From assembly GCA_963675135.1 (NCBI GenBank), contig OY776122.1, positions 21,640,881 to 21,704,880 on the forward strand: DNA of 64,000 nt. The letters run 5' to 3'. Position numbers and translations under genes: made by a program. This stretch comes from Galeopsis tetrahit (taxonomy: Eukaryota > Streptophyta > Magnoliopsida > Lamiales > Lamiaceae). Shown piece after piece: positions 52,701 to 63,147 of the stretch (positions within the stretch are counted from its first letter, which is position 1; the number at the start of each line of letters is the position of its first letter). Below the pieces are notes generated by a model. The model saw nothing but the letters and a program-made list of their open reading frames with translations, was not told where the DNA came from and did no database searches.

Positions 52701-55517
52701 ACTTTTATCAGGCCCAAATTTTCTTCGTTTTTGGGTGATGGGTCTCCTTGCTGGATCAATATTCAATCTGTGGCAGGCATGATTCGTGGGAATGCCCACC
52801 ATATCTTCGTGCGACCAGGCGAATGCACCGATGTTTTCTTTCAAAAATGCGACCATGTCCGATCGCAAATGTTCTGGTAAATTCGAACCTATGAATACTT
52901 CGAGTTCGGGACGAGCTTCATTTAAATTGATGGTTTCAAGGTCCTCTGCTGAAGTCGCCCGTTCTTTAGGCTCCTTCCAGCGAGGGTCCTCAATTCCGAA
53001 TTCTGGCTCAAAGCCTAACCTAGGCTCCAGATCTGGAAAGTTTTCTGGAGACTGGTCGTCGGGGAGCTGGTCGCCCGAATCTGTCTGCTCGTCGACTTCC
53101 ATTGGGGTGTGGTCGTCCACTTCCATGGAGGCGTGCTCGTTCGCCTCCACTTGGTGGTCGTCGAAACTACGACTGCACTCCCCAACTTCAATCTTTCGGT
53201 ACTTGCTAGGAAGACCCTCCAAGTAGCTCATTTGTTCTGTTTGTGTTTGACACTCAATATACTTTCCAACCATGTCACTTTCCTTAGAATGACGTTTTGC
53301 AAAACGGACGAGACACTCCCTCGCCCGCGTCTGATCGCCCTTAACGGTTATAACTCCCGCCGGGGTTGGAAATTTTACACAGTAATAAAAAGTAGAAACA
53401 GCCGCCTTGAATTCGTTGAAGAAAGGTCGGCCTAGGAACGCATTGTAGGACGATGGCATGTCGATGATCAAGAAGTCGAGCTGCCTAGCATGGTGCATTT
53501 CTGGCTCTTTTGACGATGCCAACTCCAGAGACAGTCTGATTTTCCCAATGGGAAGGTTGCGTGTGTCCCCGAACCCTACGATTATATCATCGCAAGGCTC
53601 GATGTATTCTGCATATCCACCAAGAGCATCCAAAGTATGCTTGAAAAGGATGTTGGTGTATGACCCAGTGTCGACCATCATTCGATGGACGATGGTTCCC
53701 ATTATCTTTCCCGTGATGACCAAAGCATCATTGTTTGGCTGCACCACGCCGTTCAGGTCGTCGTCCGAAAAAAGGATTTGATGAGAAGGAGGCTTCTCGG
53801 CAGTTGGAGCGACGCACACCTGGTGCACGTTGTTGAGTGCTCGCTGTTCACCCTGAGCCCGGCGAACAGACAGAGCGACTCCAGACTGAGTCCCCCACAA
53901 AGGGCCTTCTATCACATTGCAGGATCCGCCCACGTTGTCGATGTCGCCACCAGGATTCTTTGGCATGGGAGGAGTTAGCTTGGGACGACTCAGTTGTTGG
54001 CGCAGGTCGTCGCTGTCGTCGCGACGCTGCTTGCCCCGGTTGTCGCCGTTTCCACCTCCGGACTTGATGAATTGGGTGAGCTTGCCCTCATTGTAAAGTT
54101 TGAAAAGATTTCTCACCAAGTCTCGGCACCCATTGGTGTGGTGGCCGACAGAGTTGTGGTAGTTGCAGAACTTACTACCATCGAGATTTGCATCGCTCGT
54201 ATGCATGGGCTTTGCTTGGGGGAGCAGATTCTTTCCCCTGATTGCGTCGTAGATGCCCCTAGGATCCACGGTGAGGTCTTCCCTGAACTGGATGATCTCA
54301 GGAGACTCCTCGAAAGGCCTGAAGTTCGTTGGGCGAGCACTGCCAGCTTGAGTGGTCGCCTTCTTGGGCTGGGAAGATTCCCCAGTGTTGGTGTTTTTCT
54401 TGGGCCAGACCCTCTTGGACGTGTCAGGCTGCTCGTTAGCCTTGGCAGCGTCCATGATTTCCTCCATTTGGATGAAGTTCCCAGCCCTCGTGCGGAAGTC
54501 CGCATAAGAAACTGGGAAAGTAAGATGGATAGATTCCCACAGCTTGGTACCTATCCTTAGACCGGAAACAGCCGAGATCAGCTTCGTCTCATCGTTTACG
54601 GCCTCTCCATCGATCACCAGCCTATCGAAGCGCTCGATGAAGTCCTTTCCTGACTCATTCAATGATTGGCGAACGTTTGCCAAACGTTGCTTTGATGCTG
54701 GGCGAGCAGCAATGGACCCATAGTAGGTCAGAAAGTATTGTCCCAGCTCATGGAATGAGGTGATTGATCCGGCACTCAAAGTTGTGTACCAACGATGAGC
54801 CCGATCTCCCAAGGTTAGGGAGAAGTTTCTGCACTGGGTGGCGTCCGTTGCCCCGATTGAGGCCATATAGTTGGAGTACTTGGACAAGTGTACTCTGGGG
54901 TCGGACATCCCATCGTATGCCGCCATGGAGGGCATTTGGATCTTCCTTTGAATGGGGGCGGTAAGGATTGCAACACTTAGTGGAGGTGCGGGCAGGCTGA
55001 TTGGCGGAGTGGTCCCTTGCTTCGAGGCGACCACCTCTGCTCGCAGAGCATCCATCTCTAGTTTCATCAATTTTTGTGTCTCGAGGAACTGGGCGATTTG
55101 CCCCTCCTCGGCAGTTTGTGCTCGGGGGACGACATTCTCGTCACGTCGACTCCCATGGGATACGGCCGGGCGATCATCATGACGTGATCGCCTGGGAGAG
55201 TGCCTGTCAGAGTGGTGGCCGCGATAACTCTTCGCCGGAGCTTGCGAACCCTTCCCTGGTCCCACTCTGTCTAGAGCTGAGACTCTGTCGCCCTGATCTC
55301 TCTTGTCAGCGCGACGGTGGTAGTCGGCCTTTTCTGGTCGGCCGTCCACATTGAAAGGTACTCGGCGAGTCTCCCGTCTGGCTATTGTGGGAGTGTTCGT
55401 CGACTTTGTTTTTTCCTTTATCTCGGGGGCGAGCGGAGTGCGAGTGATATGAGCGATCATCCTCATTCCCCCTGTTTTTGCGAGCTTCTTCGAAGGCCCG
55501 ATCTTTGGCCTTTTCAA
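49749..55517 (-). CDS. Tat-type Gag-Pol polyprotein, 1922 open codons
   Basis: Domains in order: Gag (LTLGDRAHRWYTTL), a CCHC-like knuckle CNYHNSVGHHTNGC, protease MVDTGSYTNILF near residue 615, reverse transcriptase with YIDDIVVKS near 1082, RNase H, a second archaeal-type RNase H (LFVDGSSTSTKAGAGVVL near 1362 and ATNNEAEYEAL), the integrase zinc region H...H...CKRCQ near 1575-1610, and the integrase core WGIDIIGPFP, VTDNGRQF, NGQVEAINK (1645-1745). No stops. Its first Met (55517) is not the natural start: Gag begins at 55707 in another frame, so a frameshift separates the N-terminus from the rest. Confidence 0.92.
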   Translation of the reverse strand: MKRPKIGPSKKLAKTGGMRMIAHITRTPLAPEIKEKTKSTNTPTIARRETRRVPFNVDGRPEKADYHRRADKRDQGDRVSALDRVGPGKGSQAPAKSYRGHHSDRHSPRRSRHDDRPAVSHGSRRDENVVPRAQTAEEGQIAQFLETQKLMKLEMDALRAEVVASKQGTTPPISLPAPPLSVAILTAPIQRKIQMPSMAAYDGMSDPRVHLSKYSNYMASIGATDATQCRNFSLTLGDRAHRWYTTLSAGSITSFHELGQYFLTYYGSIAARPASKQRLANVRQSLNESGKDFIERFDRLVIDGEAVNDETKLISAVSGLRIGTKLWESIHLTFPVSYADFRTRAGNFIQMEEIMDAAKANEQPDTSKRVWPKKNTNTGESSQPKKATTQAGSARPTNFRPFEESPEIIQFREDLTVDPRGIYDAIRGKNLLPQAKPMHTSDANLDGSKFCNYHNSVGHHTNGCRDLVRNLFKLYNEGKLTQFIKSGGGNGDNRGKQRRDDSDDLRQQLSRPKLTPPMPKNPGGDIDNVGGSCNVIEGPLWGTQSGVALSVRRAQGEQRALNNVHQVCVAPTAEKPPSHQILFSDDDLNGVVQPNNDALVITGKIMGTIVHRMMVDTGSYTNILFKHTLDALGGYAEYIEPCDDIIVGFGDTRNLPIGKIRLSLELASSKEPEMHHARQLDFLIIDMPSSYNAFLGRPFFNEFKAAVSTFYYCVKFPTPAGVITVKGDQTRARECLVRFAKRHSKESDMVGKYIECQTQTEQMSYLEGLPSKYRKIEVGECSRSFDDHQVEANEHASMEVDDHTPMEVDEQTDSGDQLPDDQSPENFPDLEPRLGFEPEFGIEDPRWKEPKERATSAEDLETINLNEARPELEVFIGSNLPEHLRSDMVAFLKENIGAFAWSHEDMVGIPTNHACHRLNIDPARRPITQKRRKFGPDKSAALAVEIKKLIDNKLIEKTGADPEWLANPVLVKKTTGSWRLCIDFTDLNDACPKDHFSMPHIDHLVDNTTGHEMLTFMDAFAGYHQIAMHPDDQRHTAFMTALDMYSWKRMPFGLKNAGATYQRLVNKMFEKHIGEKVEVYIDDIVVKSLRKEDHLHHLAMTFDILKEYNMKLNPKKCSFGVSSGKFLGHLVSQRGIEANPSKIQAVINMQSPRNVKEVQRLTGCLASLNRFIARMGDRCKPFFDALKKGKFEWTDECEKAFEKLKEYLSDPKVLSKPVPGEILYLYLTATDCAISLVLVRAEGSTHLPIYYVSQTLRDAELRYTPMEKLAYALVMSVRKLRQYLFDHEVVVLTTFPLRGALHRPDTTGRLLKWSVEIGQFGLTYAPRTAIKGQVLAEFIVELTFPEKLAEGIELPWTLFVDGSSTSTKAGAGVVLTSPTGQTFSSAIEFEYRATNNEAEYEALVAGIKMAMAVGARKLKKNSDSQLVVCQITGEYEARGDQMIKYQDLVKGLLEQFDQFHIEQIPREENTQADALAQLATLEGEAIFSEATITKISSPSVNRGQILQVEATSDEDWRTPITKYIKTGELPADKVKATRLQLRSARYTIVGDQLYKRGFSMPLLKCLGEDEAKIVMHEIHEGACGNHTGGQALALKIIRQGYFWLTLKKDAIHYAQTCKRCQAFAPAIHSPPEELISVYSSWPFTKWGIDIIGPFPPAAGGVTFVVVAVDYFTKWTEAKALKTITTGQMTSFIWKNIICRFGLPRAIVTDNGRQFTSQDMLNFCSEWNIKKKISTPYHPQSNGQVEAINKIIKHTLKAKLDGLKGKWADELHMVLWAYRTTTRNSTGETPFALAFGTEDVIPAEGQVPTFRVANYDEQLNNDAQLSDLDFLEERRLTADEKNVVYKQRSERYYNTKVRARQFTIGQLVLRRATEQSIGILGPTWEGPYRITRTLLNGSYELKDLEGKSSKYPWNAVKLKKYYQ

Positions 55518-55707
55518 GCTCTTCCTTCTCGTTCTGCCTCCTCTTCTCCAGGAGGTAGTCCGAAAGGTCTTTCAAGTGCTGGGGATCATTCAGTATATCC
55601 CCCATGTTCAAGTTGGCAAAAGGGTTTGCCATCGGAACCACCGGCGGCGGAGGGTGCTCGTTCCCTCCGTGCGGTGGGATTCCGTTAAGATTCGTATTTT
55701 GAGACAT
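55306..55707 (-). pseudogene. Gag N-terminus in a shifted frame
   Basis: 133 codons from MSQNTNLNGIPPHGG, 341 bp inside the 5' LTR. Contains MANPFANLNMGDILNDPQHL and a charged helix (LEKRRQNEKEELEKAKDRAF). Overlaps the following frame by about 210 bp; the shift must lie in 55306-55517, most likely near 55355, where the amino-acid character changes. Confidence 0.7.
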
Positions 55708-56030
55708 CGTTTAAAGAGTGTCTCTTCTTAGATTACAAGGTAATGATCTAAAAAACGAAAGATTAAAGTTCTTACGCAGAAGAACGTGCTATTACAACTA
55801 CTAGTTTTAGCAAAGTAACAACAAAAGAAGCTTGAAAACACAAAAACAAGGAGATCAAACTCCAAAATATGCTACGAAAACTGAAAATGTTCAAGAACAC
55901 GAAGAACACTAAAGATCGTAGAAGATGCTTTAAACGGTAGATATACCGATTAAAACTTGAAACAAAGAGTTTGCTAAACCGATCGCTCGATGATCGGACG
56001 AAACTTTGATGATAAACACGTAAAAGGTCC

Positions 56031-56048
56031 CCTCCTTCTAGCGCCAAA
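56031..56048 (-). promoter_or_regulatory. primer-binding site of the gypsy element
   Basis: Minus strand TGGCGCTAGAAGGAGGGG directly inside the 5' LTR; TGGCGC-type sites are common in plant gypsy elements. The priming tRNA was not identified. Confidence 0.75.
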
Positions 56049-56783
56049 TGTTGTATGCACTTTTATCGGGTTGACTCGAATGTGGACTGTTTTTAGTACG
56101 ATACAAACATATATAATTAAACGGGGGTTATTACGCGTTTAGGGAGTATTTATGATGATCTTGATGATCTTAATGAAGAACAAAGCAAGAAGGATCAAGA
56201 ACAATGATATAGCTTCTTGGAGAAGCTAAAAGCTTGAGAGCTTTGGGAGTGTTTATAGCTTTAGGTTTAGGTGATTGTGTGGAATGTTCAACTTGTGTTA
56301 CAAATGAGCCCATATGGGCATTATATACTGTTTTTTAGGGGCTGCCCGCCCTTTACACGTGGAGCCTCCACATTGGACCTTCATTTTGCCCGAAAAGGTG
56401 ATTTGATGGCGCATTTAATGCTAAACCGCCTTAGGTGCTCGTCCTCGCCGAGATGCCGAGGAGCTGGGCCATGGTGGTCGCCGGAGGACCTTCGAGGAGT
56501 GTGGTCGCCACGCTCCATGCTCTCTCCCAAGACTTCAATACTTAAACTTCTCTTACTAAGAATAGGCATGTGCTCGCCGCACATTTGGGCGAGCAGCTAA
56601 ATAAGACACGTGCTCGCCAACATCTTTGGACGAGCACTTGAATATATTAAATACATTAAACCTATTACATTTTCTTGGTCTTGTTGACTAGTCGTCGCAC
56701 GACTTTGTTGACTGGTCCTCGCCACGTAAGATGGTGATTAGGATTGACTTGTCAAAGATTGACCTCTTTGACTAGGTATAACA
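56049..56783 (-). repeat. 5' LTR of the gypsy element
   Basis: 735 bp, pair of 44935-45669, followed by the duplication TGTTG. Confidence 0.95.
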
Positions 56784-57549
56784 TGTTGATGATATTATAT
56801 TAATTGAGGTGACGAAAACAGGGATAAATAAAAAGTTAGATCTATGAAGAGAGACACTAGAATTAAAGGGTTTTATAGTGAATTGATCGAAGAAGGATAG
56901 ATGGAGCCCAAGTTTAGAAATTTGTCAACATCGAGACTTTGATATTATTTCACCTATGGGCATAAAATATGTATGAGTAGTTAATTTAAATATCCAAGTT
57001 AACTTATTTTAGGTTGTGTTTGGATTGGAGAATTTGATTTGAAGAGGTATTTCAAATGAAAGGATTTAAAAATATTTGGATTTTAAATGACATGGTTTTA
57101 ATGAGAAGATTATTGACTCCATGATACAAAAATGACCCCTTTAGAGGTAGAAGGCACTCGTGGAAATTTGTTCCACTTATCAATACAAAATAGAGGGTAA
57201 ATTGTTTTTTCTACCCTTCATCTATTCAAAGATAGATTAGACACTTCTCTCTGCTCCCTCTCAAACAATTAATAATCTTCTCTCTCTTTCTTATCTCATT
57301 TTTAAAGTATTTGTTTCTCTCTCTTTTCTCTCACATTTTCTGATGGGAAAAAACACACACACGCAATCTGAAATGGGGCTTGAGAGTTCAAAATACCCTC
57401 CTCGGAGGGTGTGTCTTGGGATTTTTTAGACGGATCGATCTCCACCGCCATCAGGAGTTTCTCTCCTTTGTCGGGCGTTTTCGCAGGACGTCAAAAATGG
57501 CAGCCGTTTGGGTATTTTGAGACGGTGAAGAAGGCAGCGAGGAGTCGTC

Positions 57550-57742
57550 GGTGCAGAGCCCGAATACTCCGTCAAGGGGCTCGTCTTCTCCGATCTGCGC
57601 CGCTTGCGTGATGGTGGCGTACCTTTGTTGCAAAGCGCTCAGTCGAGGGGGGCCTTCAACCGTCGTTGTAGAGCCTGAATGGTACGTCAAGGGGCTCCTC
57701 TTCTCCGATCTGCGCCGCCCGCGTGATGGCGGCGTAGATCTA
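57550..57742. repeat. direct duplication in GC-rich segment
   Basis: Two 70-bp copies about 114 bp apart (57556 and 57670) sharing TCTTCTCCGATCTGCGCCGC; they may be a captured exon, but no protein family is recognisable. Confidence 0.75.
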
Positions 57743-58599
57743 GGGTTTTCTGGGGGGTGTTGACACACGGAGTTGACTTAGTGAGTTTCTACTCTCTTTT
57801 CCAAATTTTCTACTCTCTAGAAAGAAGCAGGTGATAAATCGGTTTCATCAATTTGCAAGGTTTCTGAAGTTGCTTGCGTTTGAAAAGTGGAAGATTTTGA
57901 ACCTAAGAAGTTTATGATTTACTGTCAACGTTTTAAAAATCAGGTTAGATTCTACGTGCGTAAATTGGTTATTCGTTTTGTTTGATGTCATTGGAGTAAT
58001 TTTTGTTTAAATTTTATTTTGGTGTGGTATATGTAGATCTGAAGAAACTGAAGTGTGAGGGTGCGGCTATTGTGTATAAGCTCACATATACATATATGTT
58101 CGGTGAATTGGTCGTGCCTTTTGAAATAGATGTTGATTTGCTGAGATTTTGGTGGTTATGGTGGAAATAGATGGTGAATTGGTCGTGCCTTTTGAAATAG
58201 ATGTTTAATTGGTCGTGCCTTGTGTTTAATCAGACTGTCACGTTGCGAGACAGTTATGATAAGGGAGGGAAGTGAATAGGCGAGGAGTATAAGCAAGTAG
58301 CTCATGGAATACTCTCTTAAGTTTCTATACACATACAAAATGTCTTCTGATTTAGTAAATTAATTTTGCAGTATTCTAAATTTTGACATCTTTTCAGATT
58401 TTGTGTTTAATGTTTTGAATTTATTCGATGAATTGTGGCATTCATATTACATGGAAAACTATGTAATTTTCCACTACAGCTCTAAGTTTCTTAGTTTGAG
58501 ATCCATTGTTTTACTTGTGATTCTGTTTCAAGAATAATAAGTTAAAATGCAATTCTTGAAATTTAATTGTTGTCTCGTAGGCATATTGAATGCGAATAT

Positions 58600-59075
58600 T
58601 TTGAATTGGGATATATATATATATATATATATATATTCTGAATTTAGGAGCTTATTGGGTCTCCTATGTCCTGTTTTTATGCTGTTTTGCAGTTTCAGAA
58701 TTTTTAAATTCTTGAAATTCTTTCAAGAATCAAGATTAAAATTTAGGTGGAGAGTTAGAAATTATCTTGTTTTGGGCAAAGCCAAATTCCGGAATCCACT
58801 TTTGTGAGTTTATTTTCTTATTTGGATTCTTGTTGCTGTAGAATTTTTTTTATGTGGTCATGAAAAACTGGGGGTTTATGTACCTTCCAATTTTGTGTCT
58901 GATCTTGGTGGGAATGTGCATTGGGAGTGTGCAACACATTGGTAAATTGGATTTGGGGTTCAAAGGGTCCCAATTGTATTGGATAGACAATGAGGTGTTC
59001 TCATATCCTATTGCCTTATGGGGTGGATTTCTGCAATTACCACTTGGGGTTTGACATGAGAAATACATGTACTAT
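58600..59075 (+). other. small hydrophobic frame of unclear status
   Basis: A (AT)n run at 58611-58635 is followed at 58854-59054 by 66 codons with a hydrophobic start (YLPILCLILVGMCIG). No family, no context; probably chance. Confidence 0.15.
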
Positions 59076-59225
59076 ATTTTTTATATGCATTTACTTGGTA
59101 GAAGAATCTTCATAGGTTAGATAATTTAGATCATTTTGTCGTGTGAACCAATGCAAGTGATATTTTTGTCTAATTTCTAACTTTTTTTAATTTATATTTT
59201 TTCAACATGTGTTGCAGGGTGTTAC

Positions 59226-59347
59226 CCGATCAATGGTGTTCCTCTAAGGCGTGTCAACTAGGCCTGTGTTCTTGATGATTTTTTGACCAATGGTGTTCCT
59301 CTAAGGCGTGTGAACTAGGCATGTGTTCTTCTTGATGATTTTTTGAC
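59226..59347. repeat. tandem duplication of about 60 bp
   Basis: CAATGGTGTTCCTCTAAGGC and TGATGATTTTTTGAC occur twice head to tail with a few changes. Confidence 0.8.
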
Positions 59348-59534
59348 AGAAATTAAAAGGAATAAAACTTGATTAAAACTTCTAAGTATAATAACTCTCA
59401 TACAAATTTATTTGTATAAAACTTAAATTAATGCTACTCAATTTACAATTTAATTTCTCAATGGTGCTACTCAATGTAAATCCGGATGTACAATAAACAT
59501 TAATTATATTTATTGAACACTAACCTATATAATG

Positions 59535-59735
59535 GAAGAGTTCAATATATATGTCAATATTCAATATTCTATTATATTAAATATATATCAGTGTTCAATA
59601 TATATGTCGATATTCAATATTCAATATATATGTAATGTCGATATTCAATATTTTATTATATTCAATGTATATTGATATTAAGTGTTCAATATTCAATATA
59701 CATATGTCGATATTCAATATTTAATTATGTAAAAA
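59535..59735. repeat. AT-rich tandem repeat
   Basis: Irregular copies of TCAATATATATGTCGATAT and ATTCAATATT. Confidence 0.75.
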
Positions 59736-59749
59736 ATACAAATTATGGA

Positions 59750-60560
59750 GATTTGAATAAAGAAAATTGAACTAAAAAAATTGACTTATAACTTTTGAAA
59801 AAAAAAATTCAACAAAATAATATCATAAAAAAAATTCAACGATAAAAAAAAATCAACAAAATTCTATAAAATGTTCAATATATTCATAAAATATAAATAA
59901 AAATAATTTGAATAAAAAATTGAATTAAGTGGATAAAAAAGTATGATTTGACAAGTCAAACGTATGCAAACTTTTGGGGGACAAACAAAAAAGAAACTGT
60001 GAAAACTTTTCAGGGACGGAGATAGTATTTTTGAATGAAGAGAGAGAAAAAAGATCTAAAAATTAATTTTAAATAAATATATTTGAAAAAAATATAAATT
60101 AAAAAAATTCAATAAAAAATCTGACTTAAATTTTTTGGAAAAAATGAATAAAAAAATTCAAGTAAAATTTGAATTAATTTTTTTTTTATGCGTGAATTAG
60201 AAAAACTAAGAAATCAAAATAATTTGAATAAAATATGAATTAGAAAAAATAAAAAAATAAGTAAAACTAATTTGAATAAAATATAAATAAATAAACTGAA
60301 TAAAATAGTTTAAATAATTTTGAATAAAAAAATACTCTAATAAAATTTATTTTGAATAATTTTGAATAAAAAAATTGAAAAAAGAAAATTGAATTAAAAA
60401 AAATACTCTAATAAAATTCTGCTTTAAAATTTTAAAAAATAAAATATTAATAAAAATTATAAAAAAAATTATGAATAAAAATTCCGAATTAAAAATTGGT
60501 GTAAATTAAAAAATAAGAAAACTGAATACAATATTTTTAATAAAATAACATTTTTTAATA
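59750..60560. other. low-complexity AT-rich tract
   Basis: Dominated by AATAAAAAAATTGAATAAA-like phrases; no coding or structural feature seen. Confidence 0.7.
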
Positions 60561-61148
60561 AAATAAGGGAGCAGTTGAAAGATTAAAGTAAGGGGGTGAT
60601 GTCATAGATTTGCAGGTTGATTGGACATTCAATTACCTTTTGAAATTTTTTTTGTCCCTTTCAAAACCAAAATTTAGTTTGATAAATTTTAGGGTACAAT
60701 GGTCTTTTCCCCCTATAAAATTGTATCACCTGCCACTAAATAAATGACTTGTACCATTAGATTCTTAAGGGCCCTCATTTGTACTACACACCAATTTGCC
60801 CTTTAATGAGTATTTAAAATCCTCTCAATTTTAACTAAAAAAAGATGTTAAGTATTTGAAATCCGTTCATTTGCTTTTTAATCCAAACAAGTGAAATGGA
60901 TTTAAAATCCATACCTAAGTTCCTCCATCCAAACACAACCTACAAAATAGAGAAATAGATAGTGATGTTAATAATATGTTGCAAAAAGTATAAGACCAAC
61001 CTTATTGTATGAGGGAAAATATTGGGTACTAAAGTGGAAAAACTAGTTGATTGAAGTGGAGAAACGCCACGAGAGTGTTATGTGATCGCAGGAGTATCTC
61101 CAAAGGTACTCATTTTAGAAATGGAGTACACCTCCAAGCTCCAGTCCC

Positions 61149-61164
61149 AACAATACTCTATTTT
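61149..61164. other. LINE target-site duplication (left)
   Basis: AACAATACTCTATTTT, repeated exactly at 62915-62930. The T run continuing to 61170 is the complement of the poly(A) tail. Confidence 0.9.
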
Positions 61165-62914
61165 TTTTTTAAACAACCATAGGCTGCAGATTATTTTGCG
61201 GAAACAATTTTCGATACTGAAATAAAACCTATGAATTAACCGACTATTCCATTTCTGTCTTGAGAGATGGAAGAATGAACCGCCCTTTGGACAAGTTGAT
61301 GAGCCATTCCATTGTTGAACCGGGATAAATAAGTAAATTTGCACACTACAAATTCCTCCTTTAATGCAGCGATCCGTTTGGCAATGTTAACTTCTGGTCC
61401 ATGACCTTGTAAATTTTTGGAGCACAAAACCAAGGCTCTTTGCGAGTCACACTCCTAATTTCAATATTAACTAGTCCCATATTTCTTGCCTCACAAATTG
61501 TCCGTTCAATTGCCAATAATTCCACCCCCAGTGAACTTCTTTGAGGGTCGGTCCTATCCGAGAAGGTCATAATGATATCCCGAGAATGCGTGAGCAAAAC
61601 TCCCCCCACTACATATCAACAAAAATCCATGTTGAAGGCTTCGTCCACTTCAAAACAAAAGGCATCATCCATTGGGGTATTGCCGCAAGATGTTGGGACC
61701 ACATCACTAACGCCCTTTGGCTTCTTGTTTGAAGAATGAGTGTCCTGGTATTGCGTTAAGTATCGTAGCACTTGCTCACCAATTCTTTTGTCCACCTTGA
61801 TTCTATTCCCTTTTGCTCCATGGATTGCTTTGCATCTATCATTCCAAGGGGGTGTTTGCAAACTTTATAAACAGCTTAAAAACACTTCTCAAAAGTAAAA
61901 GCTGGGAGAGGGCAACTTTAAAAAAAGTGATTCTGAAAGTCGTTTGTAAAGTTTGCAAACACCCCCCAAATTTCTCAAGCGACTATTATCATGAGCTCGA
62001 TGGTCGTAAGGTGCGTATAATTCTTCAAAGTAGGCCACCACCCCAAATCCTTCCATATCTCCTTTACACCGACACATGAGAAGATGGCATGGACCGTCAA
62101 TAGCATATGCTGACCACATAGACCGCATATTGGCGAGATCGGTATATTCCTCTTTGCAATGTTCCCTTCCGTAGCAATAAGATCCCTACTCATTTTCCAT
62201 GCAGATATACAATTTTTTGGAGGCATCTGCAGATTCCAAATAAAGTTCCACAAACATCTTTTTGGTTCACTATTTGATTCAGTAGGAGCATTTTGTTGGT
62301 GTTAATGTATCTCAAGTAACACCTTATATCCAGAACTCACTGAATAACTCTCCAACTCATCATACTTTCAGTATCTAGTATCCCCATCCTCTGCTCTTTC
62401 AACGGTTGTTCTAAGAATCCCGTCAACCTCGTAAGAATAGAAGGCGAATTCCAGCATGTCCTCTTTCCATCTTCTTTTCTCATCTAAGAGGAATGAAACA
62501 TTTGTTCCTGCAGCAATTCTGGATTTTATGAATCCGCTATCAAGACCATTAACCCAAGCATGTTTAAAGAGTTTGATAGTTCCCCCGTTACCCACCATCC
62601 ACCTAATCCCATAATTCAATAATTCCTTACTTGATAGCAATGATCTCCACGTAAACGAAGGATTACACCCAATATCTGCTTCCATCACATTCGTGTGTTT
62701 ATAGTATCGAGCTTTCATGACCCCTGCAAGGAGAGATTTTGGTCTTTCAATTAATCGCCACAATTGCTTTGCAAGCAACGCTTTGTTGAAAAAGTCATTC
62801 TTCTGAATCCTATTCCTCCCTCATCTTTTGATTTCACAATTCAGTCCATTTCAGCCAATGCATCTTGTTACCCCTTATTTTCCCCCACCAAAAATTTGCT
62901 ATAAACGAAATGGA
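61165..62914 (-). pseudogene. 5'-truncated L1-type LINE
   Basis: Minus strand, from 62914 down: end of the reverse transcriptase (KFWWGKIRG, then LLAKQLWRLIERP and SFTWRSLLSSKELL, 62880-62370); zf-RVT region with WNLQMPPKN and CGLCG...TVHAIFSC (62250-61980); RNase H with GVELLAIERTICEARNMG and NGMAHQLVQRAV (61860-61240); 3' UTR and poly(A) at 61165-61170. The endonuclease and most of the reverse transcriptase are missing, the usual 5' truncation. Stops and shifts are present. The perfect 16-bp target duplication shows the truncated copy inserted as such. Confidence 0.9.
61848..61966. mobile_element. 119-bp MITE inside the LINE
   Basis: Ends GGGGGTGTTTGCAAACTTTA and its inverse, flanked by CAA (61845-61847, 61967-61969). 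It splits the LINE frame between the zf-RVT region and the RNase H part. A 3-bp duplication fits PIF/Harbinger-like elements only loosely. Confidence 0.75.
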
Positions 62915-62930
62915 AACAATACTCTATTTT

Positions 62931-63147
62931 ATTCTTTGTAAATAGATTTTTGAAAAAAATGAAAAGTGTACTTTTATATATGAGATTCATTGTTCAATAC
63001 TCTATATCTATAATCTTTCACTCATTTTGTTCCATAAAAATTTACACACTTATCATATTGAGACGTCTCATATTAATTTGTATATTTAAAAAAAAAAACA
63101 TCTTCATAACATTCGCCTTCAAAATATACGTTGATGCGGCCTAAAAA
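62931..63147. other. AT-rich spacer
   Basis: Nothing recognised between the LINE and the gypsy LTR. Confidence 0.6.

Larger units (their letters stand above)
44935..56783 (-). mobile_element. complete Tat-lineage Ty3/gypsy retrotransposon
   Basis: Two 735-bp LTRs (TGTTGTATGCAC...TAACA) flanked by the target duplication TGTTG (44930-44934, 56784-56788). Comparison by eye shows about eight base differences between them (about 1%). gag-pol is on the minus strand in the order PR-RT-RH-second RH-INT. A second archaeal-type RNase H and an extra ORF between integrase and the 3' LTR mark the Tat/Ogre group. The extra ORF is antisense to pol. It lies just behind the synthase gene, so its left LTR could affect polyadenylation of that gene. 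Confidence 0.95.
57012..60940. mobile_element. non-coding element with GGTTGTGTTTGGAT ends
   Basis: GGTTGTGTTTGGAT at 57012 is inverted at 60940 (ATCCAAACACAACC), with TA on both sides (57010-57011, 60941-60942). Beyond 14 bp the ends diverge but both are rich in GGATTT/AAATCC. The inside holds no transposase; a GC-rich part (57400-57780), a very AT-rich part (59380-60560) and small repeats are present. Superfamily unclear; the short repeat makes the boundaries tentative. Confidence 0.5.

Noticed and set aside
58854..59054. 66-residue hydrophobic peptide
   Set aside because: No promoter, homologue or context; inside an otherwise non-coding element.
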